Shown here one piece after another: positions 1 to 10,400 of a DNA stretch of 32,500 nt (within the stretch, counting starts at the first letter, position 1; each line of letters begins with the position of its first letter). The notes under the pieces are model-generated. The model saw only the letters and a list, made by a program, of their open reading frames with translations, made no database searches and was not told where the DNA came from. This stretch comes from Halisarca cf. caerulea. Taxonomy: Eukaryota; Porifera; Demospongiae; Chondrillida; Halisarcidae. Where the stretch lies: contig CAUJGJ010000371.1 in the NCBI GenBank assembly GCA_963170055.1, forward strand, positions 2,556,011-2,588,510, written 5' to 3'. Position numbers and translations under genes: made by a program.

Positions 1-164
1 TGAGACGAAACATCGCTGTTTTGCCATGTGCTGTAAGGCCCTTTCTGGGAATTCCACCCTTCATCAGTAGCACTGGGCAGAGCAGTAATGGATGTTCCTT
101 GGAAATGTCAAATCACGGGTTTGGTCAAGGAAAATCCTTAACAGCTAGATGGTACTAAACCATC
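1..164. repeat. Left arm of a long inverted repeat
   Basis: This stretch reads as the reverse complement of 426-590 with scattered mismatches. For example CTAGATGGTACTAAAC at about 144-160 is mirrored by GTTTAGTACCATCTAG near 426, and the outer part TTTTGCCATGTGCTGTAAGG is mirrored near 550-570. The arm may extend left of the window. It looks like an old foldback or MITE-like repeat. I see no protein-coding signal; an open frame on the minus strand inside the right arm is a by-product. Confidence 0.75.
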
Positions 165-395
165 GATGTTTCATCTCAGAATATCGTGGTTAGTACATTT
201 CTATCTACCCTAGCTTGAGTTGTAGCTTTTAGAAGTTAAGAACAGAATTTTTAGAGTAGTCTTTACATGCTAAAGTCCTCTCTTCTTACTGTGAGTATTG
301 GCCGTCATGATGGTGCTTTTATAGTATGGTCAAACTGAGTTTACCTCGATTATGCACAACCAAATACCTTTTGTTGATGCTTTAGATCTGCTAAC
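165..395 (+). repeat. Direct repeat, copy 1
   Basis: About 230 bp beginning near ATGTTTCATCTCAGA and containing TTAGTACATTTCTATCTACC and GAGTTTACCTCGATT. The same text recurs in the same orientation at 571-800 with small indels. It lies in the loop between the two inverted arms, so the locus is ordered arm, direct repeat, inverted arm, direct repeat. Confidence 0.75.
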
Positions 396-425
396 AAACC
401 AGTACTTGGCATTCGGTGAAGATGT

Positions 426-590
426 CTGTTTAGTACCATCTAGTGGTTTCGGATTTCCGTGACCAATCCCGTGATGGGAGGTTTCCAAGGAACAACCGTT
501 ACTGCTCTGCCCAGTGCTACTGATTAAGGGTGGAATTCCCAGAAAGGGCCTTACAGCACATGGCAAAACAGCAATGTTTCATCTCAGATT
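426..590. repeat. Right arm of the long inverted repeat
   Basis: Reverse complement of 1-164, ending in TTACAGCACATGGCAAAACA. It is followed directly by the second copy of the direct repeat. No gene is recognised here. Confidence 0.75.
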
Positions 591-800
591 ATCATAGTTA
601 GTACATTTCTATCTACCTTGGCTTGAGTTGGAGCTTTCTAGAAGTTAAAAACAGAATTTTTAGAATAATCTCGTCTTTACGCGCTGAAGTCCTCTCTTCT
701 TACTTTGAGTATTTGCCACCATGATGGTGCTTTTTATAGTATGGTCAAACTGAGTTTACCTCGATTTATGCACAACTAGAAACCTTTTGTTGATACCTAG
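571..800 (+). repeat. Direct repeat, copy 2
   Basis: Second copy of the 165-395 unit, sharing TTAGTACATTTCTATCTACC, CAGAATTTTTAGA and the GGTCAAACTGAGTTTACCTC stretch. Point differences and 1-5 bp indels separate the copies, so the duplication is not very recent. Confidence 0.75.
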
Positions 801-2540
801 ACCTAGTATCTATGTAGACTTAGTGAGCTTGTGGATCACAGAGGCCTTTCACTGGCAGCTGTGCTATTTCACTTGTCTGTTGACGCTACATTACAAGCCA
901 CTTCAACACTCCAGTACAAATGCATGTTGGCTGATATAGAGGACAAAGGGCAGTGCCCATGTCTAGACATGGTGAAGTGCTATTGACAGTTTGTGTTAAT
1001 GGCTCTATCATAATTGAGGCCCATTCAGGCAGTGCTGTCCATGCAGACATCATTGCAGCCAATTCCTTTGCAGGGTGTGTGTATGCTCTGTTGGGTGTGG
1101 AGCACTCACTTTGAAGTATACAGTGGAACCTTTGATGGTGGACCCTCCCAAATGATGACGCAATACAATAAATCTCTGTACAAGGGACACAGCTTGAGGT
1201 CCCAAAACATTTCCACCCTGTAGTTCTTATACATTTGCTCCTCCCAAAGAGAACAACCTCCTTCCAAAGGACAAATAGAGCTGTCTCAAACTGTCCTTTA
1301 TTCGAACGTCCCACTGTAAATACTTTTGGTGCAGAGTCTGTGTGCATGAGTAGTTGTGTATCTTTGAGTGTACGTACTATCCTAACACCACCTAACCTGC
1401 CGAATTCGACTACTTTTGTATGTCAACTGATTTAGCCAACTCCTCCCATATGACAAATCTATATACAGCACTGTAACACTGTGAATGGTACCCTGCCATA
1501 AGTCCCCCCCCCCCAAGTTGTACACGACATCACTTATGACAAATGGGGCCTAAATGTCCGTGTGTACTGTTGAGATGGCCATGTTTTACTACACAAGGGG
1601 AGCTGGTGGCTATATCAGTCATATACTACCCTCCAAGACCATAGGTGCCAACTTTCCAAAATTAACTTTAGGAACACCCTACGTGTAGTATACTTTCAGT
1701 ATATTGTCATCATATTTTCGACTGCATCCATGTAGGGCATGCATTTGTGTATATGTAGTACAGCATCATAAGCACAAAATACAGGTAATATTGAATGTGC
1801 AACGTATCAATGAACCTGGTTGATAGTTTGCAAGTTCCAACCTAGCCAACAAGACCATCCTTTTACCAGATCAGAGCAAGCTCGCTGACTGTAAGATGAG
1901 TGTTGCTAACATGTTGCGAATGTCTTTGACATTTGGATACATTGTCAACATGTAAAGCAATACCAATCTAAGGGCCTTGTAACTTGTAGTTGCATTGTAT
2001 TGACACTGCCTGTTGGAAACACTGACAACCCTACACAATTGATTGAATAGCATCAGCCAGCATTTTGTATGGCTTCACTCATTGAGGTTACAAGTTGCGC
2101 AATACCAACATGGCAACTATTGGTAGTTTGCACTGGTTACCTTTAAAGTCTCAATTTTGCTACAAATTGTGAACGAATTTTGCTTAAAGGCTTTCTAAGT
2201 TTCTATCTAAATTTCTGATGATATTTAAAGTAATAAAAAGGTTAATTTCTTGGAAATTTGTCATTGAATGTTTACAAACGTTAGAATCCGGGACAAAGTA
2301 GCCTTCATCCAGGACCCGGGACACAGAACTTTTTTCTGTGACTGTCCTGGACAATCTGGGACAATTGGCACCCATGTAAGGCGGTCTTATTTGAGTTGGG
2401 AAATCATTGGCCATGGGTTGCTATGAGTTACTCCCGGAAGTAGAGCACCACCTATGTACTGTGAAACATCTATAACACACACTGACGACTTCTGTGCTGA
2501 TTGGGACAGTGATTTTACAGTTGTTCTGTTTTCTGCACAG
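801..2540. other. Non-coding stretch upstream of the SLC25 exon
   Basis: No recognisable exon was found. The longest open frame (minus strand, 886-1347, 153 codons) matches no family I know, and more than a third of it lies in the TA-flanked element at 1121-1316, so I treat it as fortuitous. A C11 tract lies at 1504-1514. The missing 5' exons of the carrier gene could be here as short exons or, more likely, lie to the left of the window. Confidence 0.5.
1121..1316. mobile_element. MITE-like element with CAGT termini
   Basis: It starts CAGTGGAACCTTTGATGGTG and ends TTCGAACGTCCCACTG, so the ends are imperfect inverted repeats (CAGTGGRAC...). The element is bounded by TA on both sides (1119-1120 and 1317-1318), as expected for a TA target duplication. 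The ends resemble those of non-autonomous pogo/Tigger-type elements. There is no transposase inside its 196 bp. Confidence 0.7.
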
Positions 2541-2779
2541 TAAGCTATCCATTGGATGTTATACGGAGGAGAATGCAAATGAAGGGCCAACAGGCAAAGT
2601 TTGCCTACTCTTCTACATCTGATGCCGTGATCACCATTGTCAAATCAGAGGGAATCACAGGGTTGTACAAAGGGATAACCCCAAACTTGATCAAAGTAGC
2701 TCCTTCTATGGCTATTGCATTTGTAACATATGAATTTGTAAAGGCTGGATTATTTGGTGTTCCCATTAAATTTAGGTAG
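2541..2779 (+). CDS. Mitochondrial carrier (SLC25) family, last coding exon
   Basis: Terminal exon of a solute carrier of the inner mitochondrial membrane. After a TTTTCTGCACAG acceptor the frame gives SYPLDVIRRRMQMKG, which holds the PxD/ExxK/R signature of the third carrier repeat. It continues EGITGLYKGITPNLIKVAP and AIAFVTYEFVKAGLFG, the matrix helix and last membrane helix of the family, and stops at TAG 2777-2779. The exon opens with the last two bases of a split codon. The wording is closest to adenine-nucleotide/CoA carriers (SLC25A42 and plant ADNT1 type), but one repeat cannot fix the substrate. Upstream exons were not found, and there is no sign of decay in this exon. An ATTAAA at 2951-2956 is a possible polyadenylation signal. 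Confidence 0.88.
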
Positions 2780-2977
2780 CAATATTTATTATAGATTTTC
2801 ATTGCGTTTTGTTTCATCATTGACCAATCCTACATTTAATTTATTATAATACATGTTTAAATGATTAATAGTTATTTGTGGTATTGTCACTTCATTGTAA
2901 AATTGATACTTGTGATTTTGTTACAAAAATGTATTCAATGATCTGTAATAATTAAATTTTATTTTTAATTAAGTCCT

Positions 2978-2978
2978 T

Positions 2979-3065
<87 letters not shown>

Positions 3066-3110
3066 TATTATATTATTATATATATATTATATATATATTA
3101 TTATATTATA
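2978..3110. repeat. (TA)n microsatellite and AT-rich tail
   Basis: About 80 bp of almost uninterrupted TA (one TATGTA break near 3003), followed by TATTATA-type sequence. Open frames here are low-complexity YIYI translations and are not genes. Confidence 0.95.
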
Positions 3111-4168
3111 TATCCACTGCATAATATGTACTATAGTTAAGGATTATAATATACAGTACGTGAACTCCGCTTATAACCCTGCATGGTACCAGAACTTCTG
3201 CTTATGTATATTATATATTATAAAACAATTTGCCAAGTCCAATTAAGTTTGTGTGCATATATACATCTGTTACAAACTCCTGTTAAAAAGAACTCATCAC
3301 TGCTTTCAATCAGCTGCATGCAATGCCTCATAATAATTATTCAAATTTAAATTATTGATTATATGTTAATTTGAAGAAATTTACAGATATTATTATAATA
3401 TGCATGCATATGCACTGGCTATATATATATAGTCAAAAAAATATGCAAGAAATCATGCAGCTCCACTATATATATGAACATCAGTATATAATTGTGAATA
3501 TTATATTATGGCATATAATATTATTACATAATATTGCATGCATGCTGTAATATATCGATGAGATCTGTATTATCGCACACTTCTTATATATATATTGAAT
3601 AGAGATCACAAACTTCTGCGCATGCATGTTATAAATTAATTACATATCCTTAATTGTGCATTATATGGTTATATAATTCTTTTATATGATTCAGGATCGA
3701 TCATGCAAGTAGACGTCGGTCGACTGCTTACATGCAATTGTGATATAATAATATGTAATATTATTTATTATAAGGAAACTTCACCATGCATAGTACTATT
3801 ACAGTACTAGTGTTACATAATATTATGTGTAATATATATATAATTATCTGCATTCAGTATATAATATAAATTCCTGCCTACATACATGACTGTCATAATT
3901 ATAGTATAAAATTATATAATAATGAAATAATTATATAATAATGAGCTTGATATTACATCAATATATATATATCGCATGCACGATCGAGACATTGTATCAA
4001 TATATATCAGCATGAGAATTCTATATACAATGCATGGGACCTTATATACTTATCCGCACTTCAGATGCAGTTCAATCCCTCATGATCATGTACCTTAGAT
4101 CTGTAGTAGATTTTTGGGAACAATTATAAATCTGCAATATATCCTATATAGTACTGTACACTACACTA

Positions 4169-4256
4169 CAGCTCCCTCATTTATCCAGCTCCCTCACTTT
4201 AAATTGTTGGCAATTTCATCCAGAACGGATGTGTGCAGATAAGTGAGGTCTGACTG
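4169..4256. mobile_element. Short MITE-like element
   Basis: Begins CAGCTCCCTCATTTATCC and ends GATAAGTGAGGTCTGACTG, giving imperfect inverted ends, with TA at 4167-4168 and 4257-4258. Its ATTTATCC/GATAAGTGAG subterminal words are shared with the element at 21488-21646, so the two are probably one family. It is 88 bp long and has no coding potential. Confidence 0.6.
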
Positions 4257-5136
4257 TAGATCTATAGGTCAGCAGCTAGCCACTGCGACAAGTGAACATA
4301 TATAACCAGTCATGCATCCTTATTAAAATACTGCACCAATTCTCTTCGGAATTAAACTTGGTATGTTTTATAACATTCAAATTGTTTCAGTGCATGAATT
4401 CCTCTACCACTAAAAAACACATTAGTAATGTTTTAGTAAAACTTTTATACAATTACAATGTTATATTAATATTATAATAATACTAATAATATTTTTAAAT
4501 ATATTATGTACGTATATATATGTACACATTTATATACATGTCATAATAGTACATGCGTAATATAGATGTACATAATAAAATTTAATTGTGGTATGATTTG
4601 ATTTAGGAAAATTATTATATTATATTCAATTAATTATATATAATTGTAACTATCCATAATGTTACAAACACAAGAGTATTAGTATGAGTAAACTTCTAAA
4701 TTAATAACCTAAAAATGGGGATCCGGACATTCAATAATGTCATAATTTAATAATAATTTATTAAACAACACAGTCGTGTAGAATGCATGCATGGCAGTGC
4801 AAAATCCTCGGAAATGTTCACTTATTATTATATAGATTAAATTTATACCAAATTTAGGCTTCAACTTTCTTCCATGCAGACAAATTAGGACGAAAGCATG
4901 ATTATTATAATTTTGTATAACAAAACTATCCAAAGCCTATACATACATTCATAATCCGAAGCTTCTTGGGGGGAGGGGCAAATTAAAATAATTATGTCCC
5001 TCAGCACAAGTCCCTTGAAATAGTTATTGTAATACGTGGGATGTAAGAGGTCTTACTGACTGTTGTAATATATGAATTGTGTGTGTTATATTATACATGC
5101 AGACTGGAGATCGGTACATGCATACATATGCATGCA

Positions 5137-5577
5137 CAGTAAACCTCTGTAATCCAACACCTCTATGTATAATCTGACATATTCTCTCTAATCAAACCAT
5201 CTTATATGAGCTAGTATACACTACCCTAATGTCTGATGTACATGTGTGCACATTAATAATGATTGATTGATTGATTGATTGATATACAGTGGAAACTGTG
5301 AATTATAAGACCACCCTAGGGACAGACTTTTACTGTCCTTAATTCTCAGGTGGTCTCAATTGTCAGGTTGCTTTATTTGTATGGCTAACGTGATTCGCTG
5401 CAGCTGACCAGCCTACATACAAGTGGTCTCTATAGACAGGTGGTCTTTACTTAAAGACAGGTTTCACTGAATGCATGCTAAGTGCCACTCTGGTATAATC
5501 TGACAACCTCCAATATAGTAAGATACTTTTTCAAGTTCCATTGAGTGCACGTGTGTCGGATAAGAGAGGTTTCACTG
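5137..5577. mobile_element. MITE-like element interrupted by a second one
   Basis: The left end CAGTAAACCTCTGTAATCCA and right end TCGGATAAGAGAGGTTTCACTG are imperfect inverted repeats. The interior is interrupted by a separate CAGT-ended unit at 5287-5469. No TA duplication is evident at the outer ends, so the copy is degraded. Confidence 0.5.
5287..5469. mobile_element. MITE-like element of the 'AGACCACC' type
   Basis: Begins CAGTGGAAACTGTGAATTAT with AAGACCACC following. It ends AAAGACAGGTTTCACTG, whose complement reads CAGTGAAACCTGTCTTT. TA precedes it. The subterminal GACCACC/GGTGGTCT words are shared with the better preserved copy at 21221-21397. Confidence 0.6.
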
Positions 5578-6183
5578 AACATAGACCCAAAGGTGCATGG
5601 CATATATACCAAGGTGTGTGAAGTGCTATAAAGTAACTATAAGCACCCAATTAGGGGCTTTATTGACTGCTAATGACCGACTGCCCATGTGACAACAGGT
5701 GTTACACACGCCATCAAAATGACGCATGCTACGATGATCAAACTGCTACATAATTGGTCAGAATGGCATTGTAGTGAGCAGTGGCAACTCTTCTGTGGTA
5801 AATTTCCTATACACAAAATTAAATACCACGTGATTGTGTAATAGTCATGCATGCTATAATAATAATCACAGGCGGAGGAATGGTTTGCCAAGTGGGAGAG
5901 GGAGGAGGGCTAAAGGCCACAACGGTTGTGCATACATTTGAACAAAATGGCTACCTTTAATTACTGAATGTTCCAGCACAAATAATCCACAGGTGCTACA
6001 ATGTTTGTATAGCTATTTTAGAGGTAAAAATGAAGTGGTAGTGATTTATTCATATACATGCACTTATCACACATATTTCATCAAATGTATTCAAGATACA
6101 GCTTTTCAGTGATGGACCAAACAAAATTTATTTGAATTGCCAAAGACATACTTGACCTCCCCCTTTGGGATGAGTGGAGGGCA

Positions 6184-6184
<1 letters not shown>

Positions 6185-6214
<30 letters not shown>
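6185..6214. repeat. Poly-C tract, 30 C
   Basis: Thirty uninterrupted C residues. The exact length in a raw assembly is unreliable. Such a run can form an i-motif, or a G-quadruplex on the other strand. It lies about 0.5 kb upstream of the RUNX start codon. Confidence 0.95.
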
Positions 6215-6604
6215 TATTCCACCGCCTATGATGTGGACAATATATCAAACAAACGTCTGTTCAATCCTTTATGTCTGCATTGTAATCCTAAACAATGGCT
6301 ATGCGTTCTGCAGATAGCAGATAACAGATATAACACATATTTGTATTGTAGCATGTGAAGCATTGCTTTAACATCCCTGCACGCATAAACTAAAAAAAAT
6401 AATTTCCATAATTTTGTACAGCCTGCATTCCTATAGTATACGTACCTCAAATACCAGATGCTTCCAATTCAGTCACACGTGTCCAGGGAAACTGAGATCA
6501 AAATTAATCGCGGCATGATTATGCTGAACGCAGCAATCAATGAATTTCGTAAATTTACATGATGTCAGGAAAAACCGCGAGATACGAATTGTAGTACGGT
6601 AGTT

Positions 6605-6617
6605 TGCGGTTTGCGGT
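6605..6617 (+). promoter_or_regulatory. Tandem Runx-binding sites upstream of RUNX
   Basis: Two TGCGGT cores (6605-6610 and 6612-6617) in TTTGCGGTTTGCGGTTTG match the Runt-domain consensus TGYGGT. They sit 7 bp apart, in the same orientation, about 100 bp before the RUNX ATG. A near match on the other strand (AACCGC, 6573-6578) lies just upstream. Tandem Runx sites at the distal promoter are known in vertebrate RUNX genes. Binding here is inferred from sequence only. Confidence 0.6.
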
Positions 6618-6713
6618 TTGCTGTGGACGTGGCAACAAAACCTGCTTTTGTGAGCGGATGTCCACATTTGCACTGACATTTACCTAACGCCCAAGCACGC
6701 CAACACTATAGTC

Positions 6714-7104
6714 ATGATGGACGATAGCGGATCTGGCTCGGGGATGGACGAATCCAATTCACCACGATCAACTTCTGAAAACCAAACCGTGAACGTGCGG
6801 ACAGCGTCGATAGATTTGGCACCTGTGCACGTACGGGCCCTGGTTAGCGAAGCTGGCGGTCTTATTCCGACGGATCACCCAAACATTTACTGTACTCCTC
6901 TTCCTCATCACTGCCGAGTCAACAGCCCGATTCATGTTCCCTTTTTGATTGTGTCGACCAAAGGCATACCTGACGGCACGGTAGTTCGCCTCTCCGCTGG
7001 AAACAAGTTTAACCCAATAGCGGAAATGAAGAATTGTGAGGCTCTCATGTCGGATAATGTTGCCAAGTTTCCAGATCTTCGTTTCGTGGGAAGATCAGGT
7101 CGAG
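6714..7104 (+). CDS. RUNX: RUNX exon 1 (start and first part of Runt domain)
   Basis: Encodes an acidic, Ser-rich leader ([12 protein letters not shown]), then the Runt domain from VRALVSEAG through [33 protein letters not shown] and [12 protein letters not shown]. These match the family text for LPTHWRCN, VPDGT, AGN and RFVGRSGRG. The tryptophan usual in HWRC is Cys here. The donor is G|GTAAGT at 7105, phase 1. The exon is GC- and CpG-richer than its surroundings. Reading on past the donor gives a longer open frame to 7289, which is intronic. Confidence 0.95.
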
Positions 7105-7404
7105 GTAAGTGCCTTTGGTATCATTACAACTCTCTTGGTTACTGCGTGTGTACTTGTTATACGTGCACACGTATACTATGCTGCCAGTATGCACGAAGCG
7201 ATACCGCGTATCGTATTACCATAGAATATGGTATTACCGTCGTTCGCATCCCCCCAGATAGTTTTAGACAGATATGTTTCATATTGTAAAGTGTGTGTGT
7301 GTCTAAGTGTAATGCGTTGGTTTTGGTTATTGCTGTTTATCATATTTTCCTTCCTTCTATGTCGCAAAGATTCTGAACTACAATTTCATGTTGATCAGAG
7401 TCTG

Positions 7405-7462
<58 letters not shown>

Positions 7463-10400
7463 TGAGTATGTCTGTCTGTGTGTGTGTGCACCCCAAGAAT
7501 AATTGATGATGTGAACCAGGAAGCAGTTTCAATACACTCCTGTGGCTTGAAATATAGGATATGTGGAGTGGTCTGAGTTATGTAACTTGTTTAGTTACTG
7601 CCCAAGATTAAAATTAATATAATTATTATATATAATAATTGTGAAGCCAGCACATTAGATTGAAAACACCATAGATACGTATCACCATATTGATAAAGCA
7701 GAAATTTGTTCTGTTGAGGTGAAATGGCTAGCTGAAGAATTTCTTCTATAGAAGTAGCATTTCTATTCGCATTACTACACGTAGTTTGAACTGCTGATTG
7801 CACTGAGCTGGCTTTTGTATTGTCTGTGTACAGCAGTAGCACTTATTTGCCATATTTGATTTATGTAGGTGATTAAACATACTTCATTCGGTTTAATTTT
7901 TTTAATTATCTGTATTTGAGTTGTAGGATATATTGCATCCATTCCACTAGCATGAATAGCACTACAGAATCCTATTTGGAGGCTGAAACACCTCTTATCC
8001 TAGCTGGCTTTCACTGCTGTAGAAGAGTACACAGAGCTGGAGAAACCACTGGGGTGGGTAGTGCTATGGCCCTACCATTTTTCTTACCAAACCTCAAAAA
8101 TTCATGGTCAGCTAGGACTTCATGGACCGACATTGTAACCATAAGTCGGGATGAGATGCCCCTCCTCTTTTGGATAGCTTCCTCCAGGCCTGGTACAGTA
8201 ATACTCCATGTGATAGCTTCCTCCAGGCCTGGTACGGTAATATTCCATGTGACAGTTTCCTCCAGGCCTGGTATGGTAAAATTCCGTGCAAAGGATTGAC
8301 ACCAAAAAATGGCTGCCATACGTACATTTGTGCAAAGTTGTTTATAATAGGGTTTACTGCATACTACTGTGTGTACTGTGAGCTATAACCGCAATCGTGT
8401 TACAATGGATCCTCATTTATCCGACCATGTCTGCATGTTCCTCGTACAATGCGTCAGATTAACCAGGTGGTGGTGAGAGAGTCTGCAATAAAACAGAGTA
8501 GATAGACTTTGCAATGGGGGTTCACAAGGGTTGGATGAGTCAGGCTTTCAGGTATACAAGTGTCGGTTTAATGCGATGCGACCGTGGTTATTACACGCAG
8601 TAGTTTATAGTGCAATCCAGAGCTGGAAATTTTCACTTGGTACATACGTATGTATGATTTGACTGGAGGATAGTTTATGTGGTGTATATTAGAATAATTG
8701 TCTGTTGGCTGGCTCTCACTCATGCTGAATCATGTGTGAGGGCATGCCTCTTTTCGTATTTGGTCTCAGCGTACGTTTAAGGTGTTAATGTGGGGGCATT
8801 CGGTAATCGCTGTAGTGTAATTCAATTGTCTGCGTTCGGGATGGACCTTTGATAGTGTGTTTCGATGGGCACGTACCAGCTGTACTTTCCTACTTTGATA
8901 GGTTGTGCAACTATTGCCATAGTCATTGAGCTGGCACAGCATGCATCTACATGTTGTGCGGTATAAGTACGTACACACCTACATATGTACGTATAGGGAG
9001 CATTGTATTATACACACTTGTTTGTATATGTGTGTATACATACAGGGAGAATTGTATTATGCGCATACATATGTACGGCAATGCAGAGCTAAACCTTGAT
9101 AATCCAGCACTTGAATAATGTAATTCATAGCCTGAGCATATTCTGAAAAACAGTTGCTATCGGAGGCTGTAATAAAGGTCTGTCAGTAATCTCACAGCTC
9201 CTGTGCTCTCACAGCTCCTGTACTCTCACAGCTCCTGTACTCTCACAGCTCCTGTACTCTCACAGCTCCTGTATTGAACTGGTACTTATAATGGAGTAGT
9301 ATATTGTCGAAGTCCAAGGTCATCCATTTATAACTTTTAGAATACAGTTACTTCTGACTTATCCGGCACTGGTTTATCCGGAAACCTCATGCATTTATCT
9401 AACCCTCTGTTGTGAATCCCCATTACTAAACTGGACACAATTTTACCTGATTTTATGAAACACCTGGTTTATCCAACACCTGGTTTATCCAACACCTGGC
9501 TTATCCAACTCCTGGCTTATCCAACACCTGGTTTATCCAACACCTGGTTCATCTAACACCTGGTTTATCCAACATCTGGTTCATTCAATACCTGGTGTAT
9601 CAACACATTTATGAGGAATGAATGTCATTGGATAATCCAGATCCCACTGTATGTATAGAATTTGTACAATAGCAACTACATACATATGTATACATGTAAA
9701 AATAAGCTGTATGATTGCTGACATTATTGGTTGTGGTTATGTGGTTGAATGTGTGTGTACACAGGTATGTGTTGTGTTCACTGTTGTGTGCACCTGCAGC
9801 TGCATACAGGTGTGATCTCTATGTGTGCATCTGTATGTATACATATTTGGTGCTTCATACCTTTGGTGAATTGTTAGCACATCCAGTAAGGCAATCACCA
9901 CATGTGTGCACAGCCAAATTGATCTTTGTAACATCTTTCTAGGGTTGTGAAATTTGATGTACATATGTATGTGCATACATAAATCCTATCTATATGCACA
10001 TATGTATGTATGCGTATTATACCTAACTACGTACGTATGTACTGTATATGCATGTGTACTGTACATACGTAATAGTACACAATTTGTATAATATTGTATG
10101 TATACCATTGCACTAATACATACGTACATGCACACATATTACAGTCCCTATTTGGCCTTTGTTGTATGGGGTTTGCATTTGTGGTTCATTTTCTCTCATA
10201 CATCATAGGCTGGTACACTTCTGCCATGTCACCTCCTTGTGGGAGCATTGTGCTTGAATGTTCTGTGATAAGATATTATGTATGTACAGTATGTATGCAT
10301 CGTTCTTTATCTTTACCGAATCAGGTTGAGTTAGGCCCCATGGGGCCCAAAACAGCAACCAAATTTGGCTCCCTAGGGCCTAATTTAGGGGGGTCCGAAT

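Larger units (their letters stand above)
3111..6450. other. AT-rich intergenic region
   Basis: Between the carrier exon and the RUNX promoter I see no exon, RNA gene or recognisable protein. The sequence is dominated by ATATAT, TAATATTA and TGCATGC words. It also carries a (GATT)n tract near 5260-5282, TA-flanked MITE-like elements at 4169-4256 and 5137-5577, and a C30 tract at 6185-6214. Confidence 0.7.
9084..9649. mobile_element. TIR element with internal minisatellites
   Basis: Left end CAGAGCTAAACCTTGATAATCC and right end GGATAATCCAGATCCCACTG are imperfect inverted repeats of the CAGT/TTATCC type seen elsewhere in the window. Inside are a 17-bp array (9191-9275) and a 16-bp array (9461-9600). 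The unit of the second array is nearly identical to subterminal sequence of these elements. No transposase frame is present. Confidence 0.55.

Noticed and set aside
2604..2820. Minus-strand frame opposite the SLC25 exon
   Set aside because: It is antisense to a clear carrier exon and has no family resemblance.
5261..5284. Direct repeats of GATT as a CRISPR- or origin-like array
   Set aside because: It is a simple tetranucleotide microsatellite in a eukaryotic genome.
7105..7289. Extension of RUNX exon 1 to a 191-codon open frame
   Set aside because: The Runt domain continues exactly at the 11158 acceptor, and GTAAGT at 7105 is a perfect donor.
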